From assembly GCA_022605955.1 (NCBI GenBank), contig JAKCOZ010000082.1, positions 1,594,940 to 1,658,939 on the forward strand: a DNA stretch of 64,000 nucleotides. The letters are read 5' to 3'. The position numbers and the translations under genes are program-made. This DNA is from Rallus limicola (Eukaryota > Chordata > Aves > Gruiformes > Rallidae). The notes below the pieces were generated by a model that saw nothing but the letters and a program-made list of their open reading frames with translations, made no database searches and was not told the origin of the DNA. Numbering within the stretch: the stretch's first letter is position 1; the number at the start of each line of letters is the position of its first letter. Shown piece after piece: positions 41,001-51,784 of this stretch.

Positions 41001-44000
41001 TGTGGGTGCGACGGAAGGGGACGGGGCCCTCTGCTCGCTGGGTGCTGCTGATTGGGGGGTGGGTGGGGGGGTGGGGGAGAGGCAATGGGGGATGCTCACC
41101 CCGCTCTGAGGCAGCGCTGGGGTGGGAACGTTTCGGTGGGACCCCCACGGTGACAGTCCCCGAGCTTGGAGCGGGATGTGGGGGCCTCGTAAGGGCCGAG
41201 GGAGAAGCGGGGCCCAGCACCTTTTTTTTTGGGGGGGGGGTGTGTGTGTGTGTGCTGTCCCCGGTGGGACGCGGGGCGGTGATGCTGAGGGTTCCGCCGG
41301 CGGCGGGGGCTCGAGGTGCTGGTTTGGGGGTGGGGGTGGGGGCTGTGGTTTGAGTGGCAAGAGCAGCTTTTGGGAGAGCGGCGGTAAATCGAGTCCTGGA
41401 GCTTCAATGACTTGGCCGGGTGCCGTGCCCGGAGCTGACAGCTGTGATTGTTTGTTCCTCCGGACCCTGGCGGCTTTGGGGGGGGGGGGGGGGGGGGCTC
41501 AGCGCCGCGGCTGCCGTCCCGCAGAGACCAGAGCGAGGTGCCCGTGTTGGGGGGGGGGGGCAGAACCCCGGGATCACCACCACGGGCTCCCCGGGATGTT
41601 GAGCGTATCCTGGGGTGAGCGATGCCGGGGGAGGGATGCGGTGCGCAGTGCCGTCCCGGCATCTGGGTGCTGCTCAGCATCTGTACCGCCCGTTTGCCAG
41701 CACCTTACCCCCTTCCCAACACCTCGCCCCCCTCGGCTTTGTTGTTGGCTTTTATTTTAACAATTTTTTATTTATTTCCCCCTCCCCTTCCCCCCCCCCC
41801 CCCCACCTCCCAAGAGCCATCACATGCCTAGTGAACATACACGTGTGTGCACGCACACACAGCTCTTCCCTCTGCACCCCTGGCACCCCACAGCTCTGTG
41901 CACCCAAAGCTGGGGGGTTCTCCCCTCCTCATCCTCCCTGGTTGAAGCTGCCTGGTGTTTTTGGCTTGGAGCTTCTCCCTCCTCCCTCTCCCTTCCCTGC
42001 AGGCGGGGGTCTGGGCAGGGGGATACATGGAGCACACAGCTACTGTGAATCCCTGCCAGGGCAGCATTCGGCAAACCTCCTCTGCCTGCCCCACCACCAC
42101 GCTGGGAAAGGCTTGATCCTGCTCTTCCCAAAGCCCCTTCTGCAGGGTGTGTGGCCCCACGTGGATTTTCGGGCTGGTGTTGCTTCCACCAAGGTGGCTG
42201 CTCTTAAACCGCTGTCCCTGGACAGCCGGCTCAAAACAACCTCTCTGGCAACGGGGCTGTGCTGACCTCGGTGTGATGTGGATGCTGTGGTGGCCACGTC
42301 CCCTCAGCCCAGCAAGGGGCTGCGGATTTTGGGTGTAGGTAAGGTTTATTCTGATAGTTTCTTTCCTTCCCTGAGCTAATTCGGTGCCTGGGGAGGGGGG
42401 CTACTAACGCTGCCTGTATCCCATGGGATCTCGGTGAGCTGCATGCCCTGCCCTCGGGATTGCTGCCTGTGGGCTCCTGAAGGTCACAGACCTCTGGACA
42501 GGCCTCATGGCTTCTCCTCCCCCTCTCCCTTGCCCTTCAGCCCCTGCAGTTGTCGTGGCGTTGCCGGGCTGAGGCATCCGCACTTGCGCTCGGCTCGGAG
42601 CAGGTGGCCGATGGCCCCGGCACGGCGGGGGCTGCTGCTCACTTGAGTTTCGCCCGGTGCTGCCAGCGCGGTGGAGAAGCGCTGTCGCCTCCGTCATGGC
42701 AGGGATTGGATGTGTTCCTGTTGGAGGGGACGTCAGCTCCCACAGCCGGTGCCTTAGCACTTCCACTCCTACCATGGCCTCCCTCACCCCGCTCCCCCAA
42801 CCCCAGCACAACCTGGCTGGGGGGCTCCCCATGCCGGGCGGTTGTGACCCCGCGTGTGCTCGGTCCTACTGGGGAGCTCCAGGGACCTTGGGAAGTGCCG
42901 CCTTTGTCAGTGGGTGACCTTGGGCAAGTCCCTTTGCTTCCCAACGCTTGGGGCTCGCTCTTGGGATGGGGGTGGTGTTGAACGTGTTTAATCCCCCCTC
43001 CCCTTCTCCCCCCAAGTCGCCGGTGTGGGACTTTGGGGACACGCTGGAAAGGGCTGTTGGTATTTCATCCCATCCCTGAGTGGGCAGGGTGGAGGTGCGG
43101 ATGGATGGACGATGCCAGCCTCACCCAGGCTGGATTTTTCCCAGGCTGCCAAGTGAAACAAGTGGGGTCTGATTCTCATTTCTCCACGCAGCCCTTTACT
43201 GGGGCTGGCAACGTAAAGGAGCCTAAATATGGTCATGAACCACATCCACTCCGAGGTCCCTCCGTGCTGCCAGGGCAGCGTAACGGCGGCTTTGTGCAAA
43301 GGAGAACAAAGCCCAAAGTGTTGGATGAAAAGTACAGGAGAGAGGGACCCAGCTGCTGCTGCACTGGAGTGTGCCGGGAGCCGGCAGCTGCCTGGCAAGG
43401 GAGGTGTCGATGCCGGTGCGGGACCCGGTTTGCAGAGGAGAGATGAAAGCGGGGAGGAGGGGATGTGTGTGTGATGCCACCTGGCTCATCCCCAAGGACC
43501 GGGAAGGTTTTAAGCAGAAGCAGAGGGCTTGGTTATGGGCTCTGCTGCTATGACCCCAGGTGAGTCACTTAGACCTAAAGAAATGCCCAATGGTGAGGGG
43601 CAGAATTTGCTTTTCCCCCTTCTTTTCCAAGCCCAGTCGGGCTGGGAGAGTGCTGAGAGGGACCTGCCACGGGATGCTGCATGGTCATCCCCCCATGGTG
43701 ATGGAGCATGGTGCTGTGGCCTGGCTATTTTTGGGAAAGGAGAGAGGGATGGGTATCACTGGCATCATCCCTGCTTCTCCAGACGGATGCTGGGTTGCCC
43801 AGCGCCGGCAAAGATGCCGTGTGGAGCTGCGACAGCTCAATCCAGCCCTAAGCCAGGCAGCATCCCATTAAATCCCATGAATTCCCAGGAGCACATGCAG
43901 AGGTGGCCCAAGTGGGGCTGTGGGTGAGCTAAAGCAGGCTTGGGGGCTGCCGTGTAGTCGCCGTGCTGGACTTCCCCATCTGCAACCAGAGCTAAAAATA

Positions 44001-46809
44001 TCCTGGCTGCCTCGGCCCCGTAGCCGTCCCATCTGTTCAGAGGGCGAGCTCCTCCGGCCAGGGGGGCTCTCGTTCTTCTTTTGATAGTTATTTTGGCAGT
44101 TCCTAGAGGCTGAGCCGGCCGGGGTTCAGAGGTGACTCGATGACAAATGACAGTCCAGCCCCCCCCCCCCCCCCCCGCCGCCCCCGGGAAGGTACAGCCA
44201 GACCATGGTGAGCGAAACAAAAAAAAACCCACCCCAAAAACCAGTGAGTGACTCAGAGCAGGGGCAGGGAGGAGGAGGAGGAAGGTTGGGGAGGAAAGGG
44301 AGGCGTGCAAACCCGTTACTGTGCTGGGTGTCACAGGGTGGGAGCTGGGTGCCCCCTGGCCACGCTTACCCTCCCTGTGACAGTGAGACTGTGGGACGCC
44401 TTGGCTCCTCACCTCCCCCTGACAGTGTTTATTTCCTGTGCTTCTCGAGTTTTGGGATATTTAAAAAAAAGAATTAGTAATTTTTTTTTTTACATTTTTT
44501 TCCCCTTCCCCCCCCTCTAATTAGAGAAACCTCCCATTAAAAAAGAAGAAATAAAAAAAAAAAAAAGAAGAGCTGCAATTTGTTAATCATTTTGTTTGAT
44601 CAGAGCTTAGGCAGCGCCGGAAGACCTCGAGGTTTTTCCCTCTGCCTTGTTTGAGCAGCAGTTTGCTTTTGCTTTCAAGATGGATCTAGCCGTCTGCCTG
44701 CCAAGCAGCTCTACCTCCACAGATCTGTCGCTTCTCATCTCGTGCTCTGGTTTGGTTCCCTTCTGGTTTTCCTTTTAATTTATCCTTTGCCCTCGCTCCT
44801 GGTGTCTCCCCGCTGTAGCTCCCAAAACACTCCCCAAAATACTCCCCAAAATTAAGGAACAAAGCACCCATGTGGAGCGAGAGCTCGTTAAATATGTGAG
44901 AAATCAGTTTGGAGTGATTTATTTTTGGGGGGAGTGAGTGGGCTGTATGTCTGTCCTCGCTTAAATGGTGGTCGAAAAGAAGGGTCTGCATCACTTGGAA
45001 GGGTCTGGTCACAGTGAGATGCTCCAGTTGTGGTTGAACATCGTGATGTTGGAACAGCTGCCATGTCCTGTTCCTGCCATGATGGGGTTTTGTTTTTGGT
45101 GGCTTTGTGCTGCTCTGGTTCCCCATGGGGAACAGGCCAGCAGTGCCAATGCTCCCCAAAAGCAAAGCCCCAAATCAGCAGGAGCGATGCTGGGGCGGGT
45201 GCCTCAATGGGGACAAGCCGGTAGGGCAGGGTGATACCCACACTGGGATGTGTCAGGCTCCGGCCACCACCCAGGAGCCACCGCGATGTCCCATCCCGAA
45301 GCAGCTGGACCAGCTGGTGGCCGCATGTTTTTCTCTGTGCCGAGCAGGACACGAGTTATTTCACAACCTGCAATTAGCTGTGGGTTCTCCTGGAGCCAGG
45401 GGCACGGCCGGTGCCCGGTGGCTGTGCACAGAGGGGCTCAGCACCTCCTGCGGCCCCCCACCCTCCTTGCTTTAATTGAAATCCAGAACAGGGAAAGGGG
45501 GGAGCCAAGTCCTTGCCATCCAGGCTGACATTGCCCTGACGCCCAGGACCTGCTGGCATAGAGCATCTCAAGGTCAAAGCCGTGCTGTGGTGTCTTTGGG
45601 CACGATTCGGCGCTGGGTTGGAGCATTCCCGCCTCCTGTCCTGACTCAGTGTTGTTTTGGGGTTGGCAAGGTGGTAATTAAATGACCTATTTCTGGCTAG
45701 GGAGGAAGAGGAGGAGGAGGAGGAGGAGGAGGAATCGTTTCTCTTTCCAGAACTTTTAAACAGCTTCCAGGAAACGTCTGGTGCAAACCCAAAACCGCTT
45801 TCCAGGAGGAGGTGCCTCCCATCGCCCCCCAGGACTGGGATGCTTGAGGAGCGGGTGGGTGACCGGGTGCCGTGGAGATGGGTGACCTCCCACTGCATCG
45901 CCCCTGTTTTTAAGCAGAAGTTTGAAAGGTTTATTTCTTTCTTTTTATTGTTTTTTTTTCCAGCCCAAACCTTAAATAATAAACAGATTTGGGAGGTAGC
46001 ACCCACCTACAGGGCCGGGTCACCCACTCGCACCCACCTTAGGGCTGCAGAGGGGGTCAGCTCTTTTAGGCTCCTCTGGGAAGGCAGCAAATTGTTTCCT
46101 CCTTCTGCAGGAGGGGATTTGATTTCCATTGCCTGTGGGGCAGGATCCTGCACCCAGTGGCAGGGTGCTGGGGGGCTGTTGGCAGGGTGTAACCTGCTGA
46201 GGAGGGTGCAGAGGAGTTTGCAGGGTGGATATTGATGGATATAAGCTGTGGTTATAAATAGCCCTGGTTGAAAGTTTTCATCTTCCTTTTCCAATGAAAG
46301 TGCCTCTTGGAACAATGTGACTTTCCCCCATCCTTTTGGAAAGCATCTTTTTTATTCTTATTATTTTTAAGATGAAACCTTTTGGGTTTTGTGGTTTTTT
46401 TTTTAAAAAATAGATTTTTTTTCCCCCCCTTTCCTTCCCAATTATTAGAAGATTTCAGGGAAAAATTACTGGGCACTGCATCACCAAAACCCCAGGAACA
46501 TCCCTCTGCCTGTGAGCATCCTGGCAGCTTTGGGAGAAACAGCCTATCTCACCTGAGTGGTTGGGGATGGAGGCTGTGTCCTGCTGCATCCATCACCTCA
46601 TCCAGGATGGGACCCTGGTGTTGCTTCGCTGTCTGGGGTGGGGGGGCTGAAAAAGTTATTCCTGGGGAGAAAGCAGGAGCTCCCTGGGGATGGCTCTGCC
46701 TTGCAGAAGGCCCTGAAGTGGCAGTGGGTTTGTGTTGCTGTCTGGTGATGGGTTGGATGAAGGCAGAGCTCAGACAAGGGCTTGGGTGGGGTGTTTGGAA
46801 GGGTGAGAG
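41001..46809 (+). other. Probable MEF2D intron 1, proximal part
   Basis: No coding exon is recognisable. The sequence is G/C-rich near the island (G runs at 41,229, 41,478 and 41,548) and then ordinary. A C run lies at 44,160-44,176, A/T-rich simple sequence at 44,460-44,575, (GGA)n at 45,703-45,733 and T-rich patches at 45,930-45,960 and 46,340-46,430. Confidence 0.45.
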
Positions 46810-46814
46810 GAGAT

Positions 46815-47098
46815 CTTAGGGGGAAGTTCTTTGCAGAGAGAGTGGTGAGGGGCTGGAAGGGGCTGCCCAGAGAGAGGGTGGGTGGCCCGTCCCTGGGGGT
46901 GTTGAAGGCCAGGTTGGCTGGGGTCCTGGGTAACCTTGTGTAGCTCCAGGCCTGGAGGTTGGTGTCCCTGCCTGTGTCAGGGGGGTTGGAGCTCTGTGAT
47001 CACTGGGGTCCCTTCCAAACCTGGCAGGGGGGTTGGAGCTCTGTGACCCTTGGGAGTCCCTTCCAACCCAGACCAGTCTGTGGTTCTGTGATTCTGCT
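46815..47098 (+). mobile_element. CR1 LINE 3' end
   Basis: The segment has the typical avian CR1 tail order: GAGGGGCTGGAAGGGGCTGC, CCAGAGAGAGGGTGGGTGGC, CCTGGGGGTGTTGAAGGCCA, GGAGCTCTGTGATC, CCTTCCAACCCAGACC, ending in the short repeat GGTTCTGTGATTCTG. It is 5'-truncated as usual for CR1 and in sense orientation relative to the putative host gene. An internal stretch (GGGGGGTTGGAGCTCTGTGA) is duplicated. Confidence 0.9.
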
Positions 47099-50000
47099 GC
47101 TTGGGAACGTGTGGGCATGCCAGGTTCTCCTCCAAGAAGCATGGACCAGTGTTGGAGGCTCCCAGGATGGGCTTGGGGCTGCGGGGCCAGGGCACAGCAC
47201 GAGCCAGGCTGCTCTCTAGCCGCTTCTCTTGAGTGATGCTTTCCCAGAGAGCTCCACGTGCCGTCGGCCATCTCTCTTCGCATGACTTCTGAGGACATCT
47301 CCTGGCTTTCAGGCGCCGGGATCAATCACGGATCCATCCCCAACCCTTCCCTGACTCGGCACGGCCAATCCTTCCCACACAACCGGCAAGAAGCCGCCGA
47401 GGAAAACTAGCACCTCTCGACTCGCTCGTTCAAAAATATCCCCGGCCCCGCACGGGTGCCGCTGCCAAGATGGGGAGCGGAGCCGGCGCTACCTCTTAGC
47501 AAGAAATCTGTCGCCTTGCTCGGCGCTGGGGAGGTTGGGAGCCGCGTAGCACCGAGCCCCATCGCTTTCTAAAATAGAAGCAGAACAAATGGTTGGAGCA
47601 GGATGCTGGTGGTGAAGGCAGCCAAGCCTCTTCCCGTGGCAGCTGGTGGCTGGTATGCTGCTTCTTGCTCCCTCCATCAATCCTCTCCCTGGAGCTGGCG
47701 TTTTGTTGCATGGGGTGAGGCGAGCATCTGTCTTTTTTTTTTTTTGGGGGGGGGGAGCCGTGCTCACCGGTGCTTTTCGGGGTTCAGTGGGATCAATCTC
47801 CCCCTGCACGCCCTCATCCTTTGGGTTTTGGCGTGGTTTGGCTTCGGTTGAGCCTTGGGGGTTGGTGGGGCAGAAGAGGTTTGGGGAGCGGTGGGACGGT
47901 GCCGCCGGTGGGTGATAAGGAGTTGAGCGGCACCCGATGCGCCAAGGGACTTTGTCCCAAAACAATGACGTAGGCGGCAGGTTGAGCCACGGGCACGGCG
48001 TGGCCACGGCTGCCGAGGTGCTGGGTGAGCGTGGAGCCTGCCCCGTCTCCCACCTGCTCCCGTGGGAGGTTGGGGGTCTTGGTGGGGTGAGGTCCTGGGT
48101 GCTCCCCAGTGTCGGTGGGAGGTGCCGCCATCGAGAGCCATCCTCTCCCTGCTCGGAAAGAGCGTGGCTTGGGCAAGGTTCACCGCACCCAGCTGAGCCC
48201 TGCCAAGGGTCAGGCTCCTCACCACGCTGCTCCCAGCCCTTCCTCGCTCCAGCCGGGCGCTGCCACCCAAAGGAGAGGAAACGGTGAGATGGGCTCTGCC
48301 TGCAAATGAAGTTTGGGAATCAAACTATTAATTACTCTCTGATCTGCGAGGTTCAAGGCTGAGGTGCCTTTAGCGAGCTGGATTTCACGCCTGCCTTTGC
48401 GCCGGAGAGGGGGCTGCTCCGGCTGGCAAGGTGGAAGTGGGAAGGTCGAGGTGGAAGTGGGAAGGTCGAGGTGGAAGTGGGAAGGTCGGGAAGAGGTTTC
48501 CTGGGAAGGAAGATGCTCTTGGCTCGTCCTTTCCAGCGGAGAGGACCAGCCACCTCGAGCTCAGCATCGCTGGGGTGACCTTCAGCTTTGGTGAGGGAGG
48601 AAGGCTGCTTTGCATGCCTCCTCCCGGAGATGCTACACATGTAGGGAGCGAGTGGGGTCTTTTTTGTTATGCAAACGAACCTTTGTTTTTAGCTTCTCAA
48701 AGATAAATACCTTTGAGGCTAAATATGGAGCTCAGGGCACTGCTAAAAGCCACCCTGATGGCCCAAGGGCTGCAGGGTCAGAGGCTGAGGCTGGTGGGTT
48801 TGGGGCTCTGGCTGCATCGGGGACTGAAACATAATGCTCTGAACCTTTTATATTTGGTTTTTTATTTTCCTGAGGTTATGTAAGTGCCTTTTTTTCCTAC
48901 CAAGGAGTGTTGGCAGCCCTGGCATGGGGGTCCCATGGTATGTGTGAAGCACCCACTGGCCCATGCCTGGGTTTCCCATGGTTGCAGTGACGTGCTGTGA
49001 TTTCCCACCCTCCCCCTGGCATTTTTGGACCCAGGAGACCCTTTTATCCCAGCACCACGTCACTTCACCGAGCATCCCCACTTTAAGCTACCTCTCTGAT
49101 GTGCATCCCACCCACTGTGGCTCTGGGATGGGACTGATGGTGGTTTCCATGTACACCCCCCACCAACCCCCCATTCTGGCTGCTCAGCTTTTGCCTTTGG
49201 GATCTTTCTCACACCCTGCAGAGAGGAGGGGGGGGGGAGAGAGAGAGAGAGAGAGAAGCAGGGAGGATGCAGGCTGCGTGGTTGGAGCAGCGCTGGACGC
49301 TGTGCCAGGTGCCGTGCACTGGACCGCAGCACCCTTTTCTCACCTCCCCGCTTGCTGGGAGGGTGTGTGGGCGAGCGTGGCGTGGGGTGAGGTGTCCCCA
49401 GGGGCTTTCTGGCTTCCTTTGGGACCCCACGAGCCCGCTGGCAGGCTGTCTCCTGCGTGGTGGGGGTCACGGGCCGTTGGGCTGTGTTGAGGCAGAGCTG
49501 TTTGTCTACAATCTTATTTTTATTTGGGCATCTTCTGGAAATTTTTCGTCACGGCTGCGGGTGACAGTTCGGTGCCTGGTGATGGGGTGGGGAAGGGGGA
49601 TGGAAACATGATTAAAACTGGTTTAATGCAATTTTTTTTCTTATTCCTGTGCTGCAGCAGAGCTTGGGGCTCCTGGGATTTGAGGGGGTGTGTATGTGTA
49701 GCTCTGCTCCTGGTTCATCCCTCCTGTGGTGTCCCAGGTCATCTTCCAGTCTGAAAACTCGCTGACACCAGCGCAGGGGCTTTTGGGTGCCAAACAGTGA
49801 TGCTCAAAGCACCCAGAGGTACCTCATGGCCTTCCAAAAACATGAAGCAGGGGTGGGTTTTTCACCTACCAGGAGCTGGATAGGAGCTTGGTGACTCCTG
49901 CATCCCGATGGGATGCCACCAGGACCTGATGTGGGCAGGAGAGGAAAGGTGGTGGGATGTGAAGTACAAGACGGGCTGGGTGGCACTTCCAGAGCTGCTG

Positions 50001-50407
50001 CCCATGGTGGGCAGAGTCAAGGCCACCCCAAAATTGGGTGTTCCGGCTTGAGGGGCCACCTCAGGTACTGTAAGGGCCATCTGGGAGTTTGGGATTTGTC
50101 TCTTAGTCCTGCATCCTCCAAATTCCTGCGGGGTCTGCCCCGGGAAAGCTGCTGCCCAAACGATGCCCAAGAGTGGTACCCTTGGTACCCCCCCCACCCC
50201 TTGCATCTCCTCAGCTCTGCTCCCCTGCTGTCTGCTAGACGAAGCCGAGATGCTGCCTTGCTCATTTCTTTCTATTTTCTTTAATTCTTTTTTAAATTCT
50301 TTTTCCCCCTAAATACATTACCAGTGCAGCTCGTCCATATTTCAGCCTCCTTCTCCCTCCTGTTCTTGCTCTGAAGTCTATAATGCTGAAATTATAGCAT
50401 CACCCTC
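47099..50407 (+). other. Probable MEF2D intron 1, no gene recognised
   Basis: Unique sequence with a three-copy 20-bp tandem repeat (GGTGGAAGTGGGAAGGTCGA, 48,429-48,489) and (GA)n at 49,239-49,257. No coding or RNA feature can be supported. Confidence 0.45.
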
Positions 50408-50421
50408 GTTGCCATGGCAAC
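50408..50421. promoter_or_regulatory. Perfect RFX X-box palindrome
   Basis: GTTGCCATGGCAAC is the canonical palindromic X-box, extended by one base pair on each side (C...G). It lies in a low-GC patch (TAATGCTGAAATTATAGCAT on its left). Confidence 0.7.
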
Positions 50422-50888
50422 GAGCAGGGATGTATTTTAAAAAAATTAAAAAAAAACCCAGAAGGACCAGAAGCCCTCCAAGGATTATGACTTCAGTGAG
50501 GGATCAGGCTGGAGGGGAATCTGGGTCATGGCTGGAGCAGGCTTTTCTTCCAGCTTGTCTTCCCTAATTCCCCCTTCCTGTGACCAGAGGAGCACGGCAT
50601 TAGCACCCATGGGTGCTCCCCGAGGTGGGATCTACCCCCGGGAGATGCTCTGCTCCCCATATCGGAGACCACTGAGTACAACCAAGGGAAGAGCATCCTC
50701 TGGGGGCTCGGTATTCCCACCCAAAATCCAGGCTTTTTAACCAGAAAGTCTTTTCTATTACAAAGTGCAGGGTGGCTGCAGGAATGCCAGAGCCCCCCTG
50801 GCTTGTGCCTTGTGAGTTTTCTGTCTCATCCCAAAATAAACAGGACTCTTGACAGCCCCCCCACTTCCCCCAATTTTTTTCCCCCAAA

Positions 50889-51784
50889 TTTTTTTCTCCT
50901 TTTTTTTTTTCTCTTTTTTTTTTCCTCCTGTTTTTTTTCCTCCTTTTTTTTTCCTCCTTTTTTTTTTTCCTCCTTTTTTTCCTCCTTTTTTTTCCTCCTT
51001 TTTTTTTTTCCTCCTTTTTTTCCTCCTTTTTTTCCTCCTTTTTTTTTCCTCCTTTTTTTTTTCCTCCTTTTTTTTTTCCTCCTTTTTTTTTTTCCTCCTT
51101 TTTTTTTTTTTTCCTCCTTTTTTTTTTTCCTCCTTTTTTTTTCCTCTCTTTTTTTTTCCTCTTTTTTTTCCTCCTTTTTTTTTTCCTCCTTTTTTTTTCC
51201 TCCTTTTTTTTCCTCCTTTTTTTTTCCTCCCTTTTTTTTTTTCCTCCTTTTTTTTCCTCTTTTTTTTTTCCTCCTTTTTTTTCCTCCTTTTTTTTTTCCT
51301 CCTTTTTTTTCTCCTTTTTTTTTCCTCCTTTTTTTTTCTCCTTTTTTTTTTCCTCCTTTTTTTTTCCTCCTTTTTTTTCCTCCTTTTTTTTTCCTCCTTT
51401 TTTTTCCTCCTTTTTTTTTCTCCTTTTTTTTTCTCCTTTTTTTTTCTCCTTTTTTTTTCTCCTTTTTTTTTCTCCTTTTTTTTTCCTCCTTTTTTTTCCT
51501 CCTTTTTTTTTCCTCCTTTTTTTTTTCCTCTCCTTTTTTTTTTCCTTCCTTTTTTTTTCCTCCTTTTTTTTTCCTCCTTTTTTTTTTCCTCCTTTTTTTT
51601 TTCCTCCTTTTTTTTTTCCTCCTTTTTTTTTTCCTCCTTTTTTTTCCTCCTTTTTTTTTTCCTCCTTTTTTTTTTTCCTCCTTTTTTTTTTCCTCCTTTT
51701 TTTTTTTTCCTCCTTTTTTTTTTCTCCTTTTTTTTTTCCTCCTTTTTTTTTCCTCCTTTTTTTTTCCTCCCTCTTTCCCCCCCC
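50889..51784. repeat. Giant polypyrimidine tract, (CCTCCTTTTTTT)n
   Basis: Units of 11-15 bp, CCTCC followed by 6-12 T, repeat about 65 times. From 50,931 to 51,784 there is not one purine on the plus strand (854 bases). The tract ends in CCCCCCCCCAG at 51,776-51,786, which is shaped like a 3' splice site. The lysine/arginine/glycine and phenylalanine-rich open frames across it are products of the repeat. Confidence 0.97.
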
